Below, in pieces: positions 1 to 6,749 of a DNA stretch of 10,000 nt. The translations under genes were made by a program, and so were the position numbers. The stretch spans positions 763,177-773,176 of the forward strand of contig CAJNDS010002779.1 in the NCBI GenBank assembly GCA_905221605.1, read 5' to 3'. The notes below the pieces were generated by a model, which did not search any database, was not told where the DNA came from, and was given only the letters and a program-made list of their open reading frames with translations. This DNA is from Symbiodinium natans. Lineage: Eukaryota > Sar > Dinophyceae > Suessiales > Symbiodiniaceae. Within the stretch, counting starts at the first letter, position 1. Every line of letters begins with the position of its first letter.

Positions 1-27
1 TCAGCTTAAGCGCATTGAAACGTGATG

Positions 28-46
28 CAGCCATTTGTCCAGCTCA
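28..46 (+). promoter_or_regulatory. Spliced-leader-like sequence upstream of copy 1
   Basis: CAGCCATTTGTCCAGCTCAG lies 34 nt before the start codon. It resembles the dinoflagellate trans-spliced leader, sharing the AGCCATTT-G block and the GCTCA block with a short insertion between them. The CAG at 28-30 could serve as a trans-splice acceptor, as described for relict leaders. A similar sequence occupies the same place in copy 2. The match is imperfect, so this is a candidate only. Confidence 0.45.
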
Positions 47-79
47 GCCGGTTTAGTTGTGACATCCTCCCCCGCAGAC

Positions 80-869
80 ATGTCCGCTGAGAAGGAAGTC
101 AAGGATGTTGAGGAAGCTCCTGCCAAAGAGTCGCTGCTTGTCTATCCAGGGCACGCGAAAGCCCCATCGCATGTTGCAGCAGTCATGTGTTTATCATGTG
201 TTGCGCAAGGTTCGGCGGTTGCGACTCGTGCTCCGGAGTCAGCTGCACGCCCGACGGCCTCATCGGCTTGAACACATATGATGCCCGGCGCGATGTGGGC
301 AGCTGTGGGGAGAGATCGATTTCGATGCGCATGCCCCCCCTCTCCCACCCCCTCTCCCACCTCGTCCCCCTTTCCCCGGCCCGGCCACGTCCCCCCGCAT
401 ATCCACTTGCCAAGGACTGGAAGTACCTCTGCATCCCGACGCTGCCGTGCATGGGGGGGCCAGCGAAATCCCCGCCGCTGCTGAAGCCCGACGCGAAGCT
501 GCCCCTGATGCTGCGCCTTGCATGCAGTGGCGCTGCAGTGGCGGTTCGGTGCCGGTGCATTTTGTTGCGCATGCCCGTGTGTGAGGTCGCTCATCATGGG
601 CCTGCAGCATGCCCTTGCAATGTTGGGAGGCTGGTTCTGGGGGGGATGAGGGCCTGGAGCAGCAGCTCTTCAAACGGGTGTGCCTGCACAGGCATCATCA
701 CCCCTCCTTCTTTGATCTCCGGCGATGCATGCTTCGCCTGGCAGCTGGACCAGGAGCTTGCCATGTGTAGGGTTAGCAGCTGAACTTCAGCAATCTGAGT
801 CCCCTCTCCACCCCTCTCCCCCCCCCGCCTAAGCAAAGACTTTTCGTAGGAGCTCTGCGACTCGAAGCA
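80..869 (+). other. Copy 1 exons 1-6: cytosolic N-terminus, Cys-rich segment and TM1
   Basis: Exon 1 encodes a short, highly charged N-terminus rich in Glu and Lys (MSAEKEVKDVEE...). Exon 2 (210-279) encodes a Cys-rich stretch, FGGCDSCSGVSCTPDGL, with four Cys in a short space. Exon 3 (415-512) ends in the KLPLML run leading into TM1. Exon 4 (586-629) supplies SLIMGLQHALAMLGG, and exon 5 (692-753) continues it as IITPPSLISG, a join that restores the usual GIITPP of the family. Exon 6 (850-869) is a 20-nt micro-exon, ELCDSKQ. Donors are GC (136), GA (280), GC (513), GC (630), GA (754) and GC (870). The intron 3 donor at 513 was chosen because it gives the usual family spacing and the right phase; its presence in copy 2 agrees. 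Confidence 0.75.
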
Positions 870-3192
870 GCTGCTTGGCAGAAGTCCGAGCGCTTGAGCC
901 AGCGTATGCCATCGTGCTTGCTTTTTGGTGTTTTCAGTTTGCATTCATGAACTTCTTGCATTCGAACCTGTGCGTCTTGGGACCCGGAGCCGGTGACGTC
1001 CTCGAGCATGTTGAGACCCGAGGTACATGATCTCCGCCGCGCTGATCTGCTCAGGCCTTCTGTCCCTGGTGCAGATCCTTCGCTGGAAGCTGGTGGGAGG
1101 CTACACCCTCGGAACCGGCCTGATCTCCGTGATCGGCACGTCCTTCACCTTCCTGCCCATCGCGCGTGAGGTGGTGGTGTCCGAGATCCAGGCGGGCCGC
1201 AGTGGCATGGATGCCTACGGCAAGTTCCTGGGGACCTGCCTGGCGGCCTCCGTGACCGAGCTCTTCATCTCCTTCATCCCGCCCCGCTACCTCAAGAAGG
1301 TCTTCCCTCCCGTGGTGAGCGGCACCTGCGTCTGCCTCATCGGCGCGGGCCTCTCCGTGGCGGGACTCAAGCGCCTTCGCAAGCATCTCAAGCATGTCAG
1401 CCCTCCATTGTATGATTTTGAAGTCGATCACGTTCCTGTACTCTTTACATCACTCTGCCGATGTATGCTGTCCCCGCCCTGCTCGGGGTCTGGGAAGGGA
1501 AGTCGGCATGTGTGTCGGCCATGGGCAGGTACTGGGGCGGCGGCGTCTTCTGCGCGGAGAACGACATGTCCCGCGCGGCCGCTTTCGGTTCCCCCCAGGC
1601 CTTGCCCTCGCCTGAATAAAAACACATTTTGCTGCACTTTAATTCTATGCTTCAATGTAGATCGCTCACACTCTCGCTCTCTCGCCCTCTCTCTCTCTCT
1701 CTCGCTCTCTCTGCTCGCTCGTGTCGAGCGCTCGCAGATCTGCACCGGCAACGGCGACGTGGCGCTGCCCTACGGCGACGTGCACTACTTCGGCCTCGGC
1801 ATGAGCGTGATGATCTTCTTGGCGGCTTGGCTGCACGACGAGTCTCACACAGTCTCACCGCACTTGCAGCATGTACAGCCTGCTGCAGCCCACGTCCCGA
1901 CTGCCGCGTGAACCCAGCCTCACGCGCAGGTCTTCATTCAGGCGGTGGGCTCTCCCTTCATGAAGAACTGCTCCGTTGCCCTGGCGCTCTTCTTCGGCTT
2001 CTTCGTGGCGGGAGTGTCCTCCTACACGGCCGAGGATGGCTCGTCCCTGCCCTACGTGAACAGCGACAAGATCGACCAAGCGGGCGTGTTCACCTTCCTC
2101 TGGACCGCCGGCTGGGTTCGGGATGCGGCGCCTTGAGCATTCCGATTGCCTCTAGAATCTAGAATTGCTGGGCTGTCACATGCCCCACAGCAAGTTGTCC
2201 CAGAAATAATTAGGGGTAGGGATGAGGGGTGATTTGTCGGCTCGCGTTTCTGCATGAAGCAGGACAACCACCTTCAACATCGGCTTCTACCCTCCCGCCT
2301 TCATCCCGCTGCTGCTGGGCTTCGTGATCACGGCCGTGGAGACGGTGGGCGACATCCAGGCACAGCCCGACACGGCCCGAAATCACCCTACCCGGCCTTG
2401 CAGCAAACGGAAGATGCCCCGCTGAAGCGCAGCCTGTGGAAGAAGTCGTGGGTTGATGCGTGTTGCTTCTCTCGCGCGCAGTAGGCCTCCTGCGACGTGA
2501 GCGGCCTGCCCATCGAGGGTCCGGACGCGGACTCCCGCATCCAGGGCGGCCTGTTGGCCGACGGCGTCAACAGCTTCCTGGCCTGCCTCATGACCTGCCA
2601 CTCGGATGCCTCAAGAGACATGCCAACAACATCTATAGCAATGAGAATCTGCGCGGCTAGGGTTTAGGGTTTAGGGTTTAGGGTTTAGGGTTTAGGGTTT
2701 AGGGTTTAGGGTTTAGGGTTTAGGGTTTAGGGTTTAGGGTTTAGGGTTTAGGGTTTCAGTTCTTCAGCCCTGCTTGGCCGGAGGCCCTCCCAACACGACC
2801 TTCTCCCAGAACAACGGCGTCATCGCCATCACCCGCTGCGCGTCCCGGGCCGCGGGCATCGCCTGCTGCTTCTGGCTGATCTTGCTGGGCTGCTTCGAGT
2901 CACTGGGCACCTCAGTATACTGCAGACTTTCGAATGCGAAGTGCTACAATGATCTACAATGTAGCTGCTACAAATTACGTATCATTGGAGAATGTTTAGA
3001 ATCTGAGCATGGCGGCTGTGGGATTCCCGCGGATTCCCGCGCCCTCAGGAAGTTCGGCGCGGCCATCGCTTCGATCCCGGACGCCGTCCTGGGCGGCATG
3101 ACCACGTTCCTGTTTGCCAACGTGCTCGTCTCGGGCATCAACATCGTCGGTGGCTCGACACTGCAGACGGAAGTGCCCATACACACACACAC

Positions 3193-3241
<49 letters not shown>

Positions 3242-6169
3242 GAGACAGACCGAGAGACAGACAGAGACAGAGTCGGCTCCAGGCGGCAGCGGCAACATGG
3301 GCCGCCGCACCCGCTTCATCCTGGCCGTCTCCCTGGGCGTGGCTGAGAAGCACTGGGCAGTGGGGGGAAGCCGTCTTGCAGGACATCGTAGGTTTTGCGT
3401 CAGGGCACTTCTAGATGAAGATGGGACTCGATCCGAGTAGCTTGGTAGGAACGTACCCTCAAAGCGATTAAGCTTCCCGCGTGTCTTTGCGGCACTCAGA
3501 GCTACTCTGAAGAAGCCATCATGCGAGTAGCCCGTGCATTCCCTGACGGACCCAGCAAGTTTCCTTCATGGAGCATCGATGAATAATTCATGGCGAAGCA
3601 AGTGTTCACATGGATTCGTGCGATGTAGGCCGGGTTCCCTACAAACGGCTGTTTTTGTTTTTCTTCTCTCGCTTTCCAAGATAGGCCCTACCTTGATGGT
3701 TCCGTGTCATTTGTCAGTACCCTCCGGCGGGTTATATAGGCCCTGACGTCAACTTAGAGCTTTGTGCACGTGCCTGGCGATTTCTGGTGTCAATTGCGGC
3801 ACCCCAAAACGAGATCTAGACACCCCCTCTCCGTGACAACGAGGCTCAGGGCTCAGGGTTTGGGAATGTGAGGGTTGATAGGATTCGAGGACATCACCTG
3901 AGCTCTAGATCATATGAAAGCTGAAGACGTGACGTGAAGCTTCGAGTTTGCTTGGGTCTCAGCTGTCAATTATAAGCCCTAGTTTTGGGGTTAGGCTGTT
4001 TTCCCCAACCCTAAACACCCTAAACCCGTAAGATCTAATTTTGCGATGAAGGTTGGCGTGGGAGTCTCGGCCCTTCCAAACTGGGCAGCTGGCCTGCGTT
4101 TGCCGTTTTAGTGGATGGGATGCCCATAAAGGCCTAAATCCCGAAACGCCAGCATCTCTCAAAGTGCCCCAGCAACAAGGGTTTAAAAGGCGTTAAGGCG
4201 TCTTCGATTGGGTTCTCTATCGAATCGGTCACGAAAGCTAGTCTCTGAGGCCTGGCCGAGTCACGCACCGTAAAGTTAAACAACAGGGATGTGGGGAGGG
4301 GTCCAGTGGGGCTCCCCCACCTGGCCTCATGGTCTGGGGGTTTAGGGTTTAGGGTTTGAGGTTTGGGGTTTGGGGTTTGGGGTTTGATGTTTGGGGGGTT
4401 TTTTCAGGTGCCCAAGGTGTGCTGTTGGCCTGCAGGGACTCTCGGGGCGCTCAGGCTACGCGCCCCGAAGGCTAGGCTCAAAAATCTGCCTTACGATGCA
4501 TGAAGCAGGGTTTATATTGCTGTTGTTGGTGAGTGTATATAAGGTTCCTTTTTCATATTGGTGAGTGTATATACCGGGTGTCCTGTTGGGGGTACCCTAC
4601 TTCACATATACCTTTCCAAGAGCAGCCTTGAAACCACGTGAATTCCTAAATCTCCAAGCGCGGCATCGAAACCATGTACGGGTGAGCTTGCTATAATGCA
4701 CCTTCAACAGCAGCCTCGAAACCGTGTACGGGTGAGTTGCATGCTCAGGGGATCCGATTCTTCGGGGATACTCTGCGGTTGGCACTCCTGAAAAACGCAC
4801 TCGGGGCTGGGCGCTCCAGGATTCTGTGGGGGATATTCTGGATCCAGGGATTTTTTTTGAAAATGCTCTTGGGGGGGGGGGGGGGGGCACTCCTGGCATT
4901 CTCTCGGCACTGGGTTGCACTCCGACTGCTGGGTGCTTTAGGGTTTAGGGGTTTAGGGTTTAGGGTTTAGGGTTTAGGGCTTAGGGTTTAGGGTTTAGGG
5001 GGGGGTTCTCCGAGAGATGCTTTCGCCAGGGGTTCTCTGGCAATGCTCTCGGGATACGGTAGTCAACTGCAAGTCTCACATTTGCCTGTGCGGTCACCTG
5101 AGAATCCTGAACGCATCGCACAAGAGACCTTCAATCTCTACATAAAGGCTGTGTGGTATTCTCTCTTCAATCCACCCTTATATTCCTAAACCCCGCACGC
5201 AAAACTTACGTACCCTGTACCCGAAACCCTCACACCTTTAAAGCCTCAAACCCACAAGCCGTATACCAAAACCCTTCTAGAAGCCCACAAAACCTTGAAA
5301 ACCCTAAGCCCTTAAAACCCCAAAACCCCTAAATAGAGAACCCTAAAACCCTCAATCCTATAAAGTCCTGGCAGGGGGGGGGGGGGGGGGGCGCAGCGAT
5401 GCTGCACCGGTATGCCTTGGATTCTTCAGTAGGGATGGGCAGGGCCGGACTCGGCCGCATGCTGTCGAAGGATGTCAGTTGCTGGTAGAACCAAGCAGAT
5501 GCAAACGACTGAGGCTGAGGGCGGAGGTCTTGCGGGCTTCCACGGCGGAAACCTCAAGCACAACATCGGCCTTTGGCCCGCCAAGGACCCCGGTTGGATC
5601 AGCACTCCTTATAGAACATTTTAACTCTGCAGCCTGCAAGCCCAAAGCCCCAAAAGCCCATCTGGAGGACGTTTGCGAGGTCTTCCCTACCGAGGAGTAC
5701 GAGTCCGAGCCCGCCAAGTGCACGGTGGGGGCCTACACCGCAGCCTCCATCAGCCACTTGCATCTCCCAAGCAGAGAGAGTGAAAGCGGCGAGTCGTGAC
5801 ATGGGTTGCATGCATGAACATGAACATATGTCTTTTAACCTAAATCGCTCGCACGCGGGCACGCAGAGGGTGTGTTCGAGCTGGCGCACGCGAGGTCAGG
5901 TCGACTGCACCGGGATGGGCGGTGCGTACACAGCCCCTGTCACGGCCACGCGCACCGTGACCACTTGCATTGGAAACAACGGCAACTGCTGCGTGAAGTA
6001 CAATGACAGCAAGAAGATGTGGCGTGACTCTTTGATCATCATCATGAAGACGCCCTACTGCATCGGCACGCTCCTGGCGCTGTTCCTGCACTTGCTGCTT
6101 CCGTTCGAGACCGAAGACGAGGACACTGTGGGCGAGAATGTGAAGGAGAGCGGTGAGGCCAACATGTGA
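80..6169 (+). CDS. NCS2-family nucleobase (xanthine/uric acid-type) permease, copy 1, 18 exons
   Basis: Modelled exons: 80-135, 210-279, 415-512, 586-629, 692-753, 850-869, 1023-1370, 1529-1598, 1738-1821, 1930-2102, 2263-2359, 2485-2596, 2784-2898, 3049-3149, 3283-3344, 5514-5585, 5668-5724, 5900-6169. They give 636 codons plus TGA with every phase consistent. Family evidence: GLQHALAM in TM1 (residues 80-87, QH at 82-83), ETVGD in TM8 (E368, D372), and QNNGVIAITR (420-429), which fits the NCS2 signature [QEP]-N-x-G-x4-T-[RKG]. The protein should be a 14-helix membrane carrier. The leading Q and final R of the signature are the form known from xanthine/uric acid and nucleobase-ascorbate carriers; the substrate is inferred. 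The start ATG is chosen because copy 2 has the same MSAEK start and 56-nt first exon. The least certain joins are intron 1, intron 3 and intron 15. Length is slightly above the usual 550-620 because of a long loop near the C-terminus. Confidence 0.85.
1023..1370 (+). other. Copy 1 exon 7: largest exon, several membrane helices
   Basis: This 348-nt exon encodes residues 117-233, from YMISAALICSG to SVAGLK. It contains hydrophobic helices separated by short loops, including TLGTGLISVIGTSFTF and PPVVSGTCVCLIGAGLSV, both typical of eukaryotic NCS2 permeases. The acceptor is GAG|G at 1022. The donor at 1371 is GC, and AA|G completes a Lys codon so that the protein reads on into exon 8 as AGLKYWGGGVFCAEN. 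An apparent longer open frame (1027-1911) runs through the following introns by chance and is not the protein. Confidence 0.9.
1662..1728 (+). repeat. CT-rich microsatellite in intron 8, copy 1
   Basis: Runs of CTCTCGCTCTCT form a long pyrimidine tract just before the exon 9 acceptor at 1737. The same tract, slightly longer, sits at 9845-9910 in copy 2. It may act as the polypyrimidine tract of this intron, which is the only one whose acceptor is followed by A. Confidence 0.85.
2263..2898 (+). other. Copy 1 exons 11-13: substrate-binding core (TM8 to TM10)
   Basis: Exon 11 (2263-2359) encodes FNIGFYPPAFIPLLLGF and ends in ETVGDIQ. Exon 12 (2485-2596) continues ASCDVSGLPIEG and SRIQGGLLADGVNS. 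Exon 13 (2784-2898) encodes PPNTTFSQNNGVIAITRC. In characterised NCS2 carriers the TM8 Glu and the signature Gln contact the purine; both are present here (E368, Q420). Joins use donors GA (2103, into exon 11), GC (2360), GC (2597) and GT (2899). The T|GC join between exons 12 and 13 spans the telomeric-repeat intron and restores MTCPPNTTF. Nothing in this block suggests a pseudogene. Confidence 0.85.
2658..2756 (+). repeat. Perfect telomere-type TTTAGGG array inside intron 12
   Basis: About 14 uninterrupted TTTAGGG units on the + strand fill more than half of the 187-bp intron 12 (2597-2783). This is the plant-type telomere unit, also reported for dinoflagellates. Coding sequence of the same gene lies on both sides, so it is interstitial and not a chromosome end. 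Confidence 0.97.
3021..3040 (+). repeat. 10-bp perfect duplication near the exon 14 acceptor
   Basis: GGATTCCCGC occurs twice in direct contact, ending 8 bases before the exon 14 acceptor at 3047-3048. It is a recent-looking small tandem duplication within intron 13. Confidence 0.9.
3179..3270 (+). repeat. (AC)n and (AGAC)n microsatellite in intron 14
   Basis: A short AC run (3181-3194) is followed by about twelve AGAC units and then by degenerate AGAGACAG units. It occupies most of intron 14 (3150-3282). Open frames reading Thr-Asp-Arg-Gln repeats through it are artefacts of the repeat. Confidence 0.95.
4003..4027 (-). repeat. Short CCCTAAA-type telomere-like repeats
   Basis: CCCCAACCCTAAACACCC and a following CCCTAAACCC on the + strand are degenerate telomere units read from the opposite strand. 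Confidence 0.7.
4336..4400 (+). repeat. Degenerating TTTAGGG to TTTGGGG repeat tract
   Basis: The tract begins with TTTAGGG units and passes into TTTGAGG, TTTGGGG and TTTGATG variants. It looks like an old telomere-type array decaying by mutation. Confidence 0.85.
4526..4573 (+). repeat. Direct repeat of TTGGTGAGTGTATATA
   Basis: The 16-mer TTGGTGAGTGTATATA occurs at 4526-4541 and again at 4558-4573, a 32-bp period. Each copy contains GTGAGTGTAT, which resembles a canonical GT splice donor; nothing shows that it is used. Confidence 0.9.
4620..4745 (+). repeat. Three degenerate repeats around CGAAACCATGTACGGGTGAG
   Basis: The pattern GCAGCCTYGAAACCRYGTACGG recurs near 4623, 4663 and 4712. 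The last two share GTACGGGTGAG followed by a CTTGC or TTGC ending. It is a diverged tandem repeat of about 40-50 bp. Confidence 0.75.
4871..4887 (+). repeat. Poly-G tract (17 G)
   Basis: A run of 17 G lies inside GC-variable repeats related to GCACTCCTGGCATTCTC. The true length is uncertain, because homopolymers are prone to sequencing error. Confidence 0.9.
4937..5005 (+). repeat. Second TTTAGGG telomere-type array, ending in a G run
   Basis: About nine TTTAGGG units, two of them altered (TTTAGGGG and CTTAGGG), end in a run of eight G. The array lies on the same strand as the intron 12 array. Confidence 0.93.
5185..5391 (-). repeat. Degenerate CCCTAAA tract on the opposite strand, followed by poly-G
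   Basis: From 5185 to about 5360 the + strand is rich in AAACCC, CCCTAAA and AAAACCCC variants, that is, decayed telomere units in the opposite orientation to 4937-5005. An 18-G run follows at 5374-5391. Confidence 0.8.
5514..6169 (+). other. Copy 1 exons 16-18: Cys-rich loop, last helix and acidic C-tail
   Basis: Exon 16 (start 5514 or 5520) encodes LAGFHGGNLKHNIGLWPAK. Exon 17 (5668-5724) encodes DVCEVFPTEEYESEPAKCT. Exon 18 starts at 5900 with VDCTGMGGAYTAP. Together they make a hydrophilic insert of about 80 residues with six Cys (531, 546, 550, 570, 577, 578). The last helix follows at about 591-614 (SLIIIMKTPYCIG...LLLP), then an acidic tail ending in GEANM and TGA at 6167-6169. By the 14-helix topology the insert lies between TM13 and TM14, on the outside. 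The last helix matches the NCS2 C-terminus well; exons 16 and 17 are less sure because they are lineage-specific sequence. Confidence 0.7.
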
Positions 6170-6749
6170 TTTGGCTGCTGGATTTTCCGTCAGACTGGGC
6201 GCTGCTTCCCTGCTTGCGGGAAGCGTGGATGCGCCGTTTTGTAGGTGTACTTGACCTATTGACTTATTGTCTAGGTGGAGCCAGACAAAGAATCAGATTG
6301 GCTTTGCTTTGATTTTGCCTTGCCGTAAGCCTGCTCAGCACACTGCCGTCGAACCCGGGTTCTCCAGGCACTGTCCCTCAGCAAATGCTAGGGCGGCTGC
6401 CTGCGTAGGTCACGGCGTGGCTGAGCTGAAGGTACTGTGTTGCCCAGAGGCACAGAGATGAGCTACCATGAGCTACCCAAGGTAGACATCAGCCACCTTT
6501 GTGCCGTCTTCCCTCTGCCCAAGGTAGATGTCCAGTGATGTGCGAGACGTCTGCTACTCCCAGCTCATCGTCAAAATAGTAGATAGCAGATGTGCAGAGT
6601 GACGTCGGCGCTGGACCGTCGCACGAACCCACAGACCAGACATACCAACCTCTATGGTACTATAGCAGCGCCCAGTCAGTCGTTCCGCAGCCATTGTGCA
6701 GCTCAGCCGGTATATTATACGCGATCTTCCAGCTGCACATCCCGCCGAC
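6170..6749 (+). other. Intergenic region between the two permease copies
   Basis: This stretch holds the 3' UTR of copy 1 and the 5' leader of copy 2. No open frame here looks real. Small direct repeats occur: GAGCTACC twice near 6461-6478, and CCCAAGGTAGA at about 6477 and 6519. No AATAAA is obvious and no clear terminator can be defined. Similarity to the leader of copy 1 begins at about 6687 with the spliced-leader-like sequence. Confidence 0.7.
6685..6706 (+). promoter_or_regulatory. Spliced-leader-like sequence upstream of copy 2
   Basis: CCGCAGCCATTGTGCAGCTC, followed by AG, lies 43 nt before the ATG at 6750. Against the dinoflagellate leader it shares CCG, AGCCATT, TG and GCTCA in order, with two substitutions and a two-base insertion. 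It is closer than the copy 1 version at the 5' end. The CAG at 6688-6690 is a possible trans-splice acceptor. Confidence 0.5.

Larger units (their letters stand above)
3345..5513 (+). other. Intron 15 of copy 1: 2.2 kb of repeat-rich sequence without a recognised gene
   Basis: No open frame here resembles a known protein. The stretch holds degenerate TTTAGGG-type repeats on both strands, two long G tracts, several short direct repeats and scattered ATAGGCCC-like motifs (near 3683 and 3735). It separates exon 15, ending in the TM13 sequence RFILAVSLGVA, from exon 16. The donor GA at 3345 and the acceptor (GAG before 5514, or before 5520) share the direct repeat GGCTGAG, so the exact cut is ambiguous, but both options keep the frame. 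A small exon could be hidden here, because TM13 looks short. Confidence 0.6.
136..5899 (+). other. Introns of copy 1: mixed GC, GA and GT donors
   Basis: Donor positions and types: 136 GC, 280 GA, 513 GC, 630 GC, 754 GA, 870 GC, 1371 GC, 1599 GC, 1822 GC, 2103 GA, 2360 GC, 2597 GC, 2899 GT, 3150 GT, 3345 GA, 5586 GA, 5725 GT. All acceptors are AG. The next exon begins with G in every case except intron 8, where the exon starts with A at 1738. Lengths are mostly 60-190 bp; intron 15 is about 2.2 kb. Donor choice was set by protein continuity and phase, so a shift by a few bases is possible where direct repeats flank an intron. The set matches what is known of dinoflagellate nuclear introns. 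Confidence 0.75.

Noticed and set aside
142-673. Several 120-150 codon minus-strand frames, repeated at 7488-7798
   Set aside because: They are antisense to exons 2-4 and their introns in both copies. The duplication reflects the gene copies and not a second gene.
1027-1911. 294-codon plus-strand frame taken as a whole protein
   Set aside because: Only parts (exons 7 and 9) match NCS2. The rest is translated intron, including a CT microsatellite, and exon 8 lies in another frame.
2658-2756. A chromosome end
   Set aside because: The TTTAGGG array is flanked on both sides by exons of the same gene in the same orientation.
3138-3440. Thr-Asp-Arg-Gln or Cys-Leu-Ser-Val repeat proteins
   Set aside because: They are translations of the (AGAC)n microsatellite on either strand.
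4526-4573. CRISPR-like or promoter repeat
   Set aside because: Only two copies with a 16-base spacer, lying inside a eukaryotic intron.
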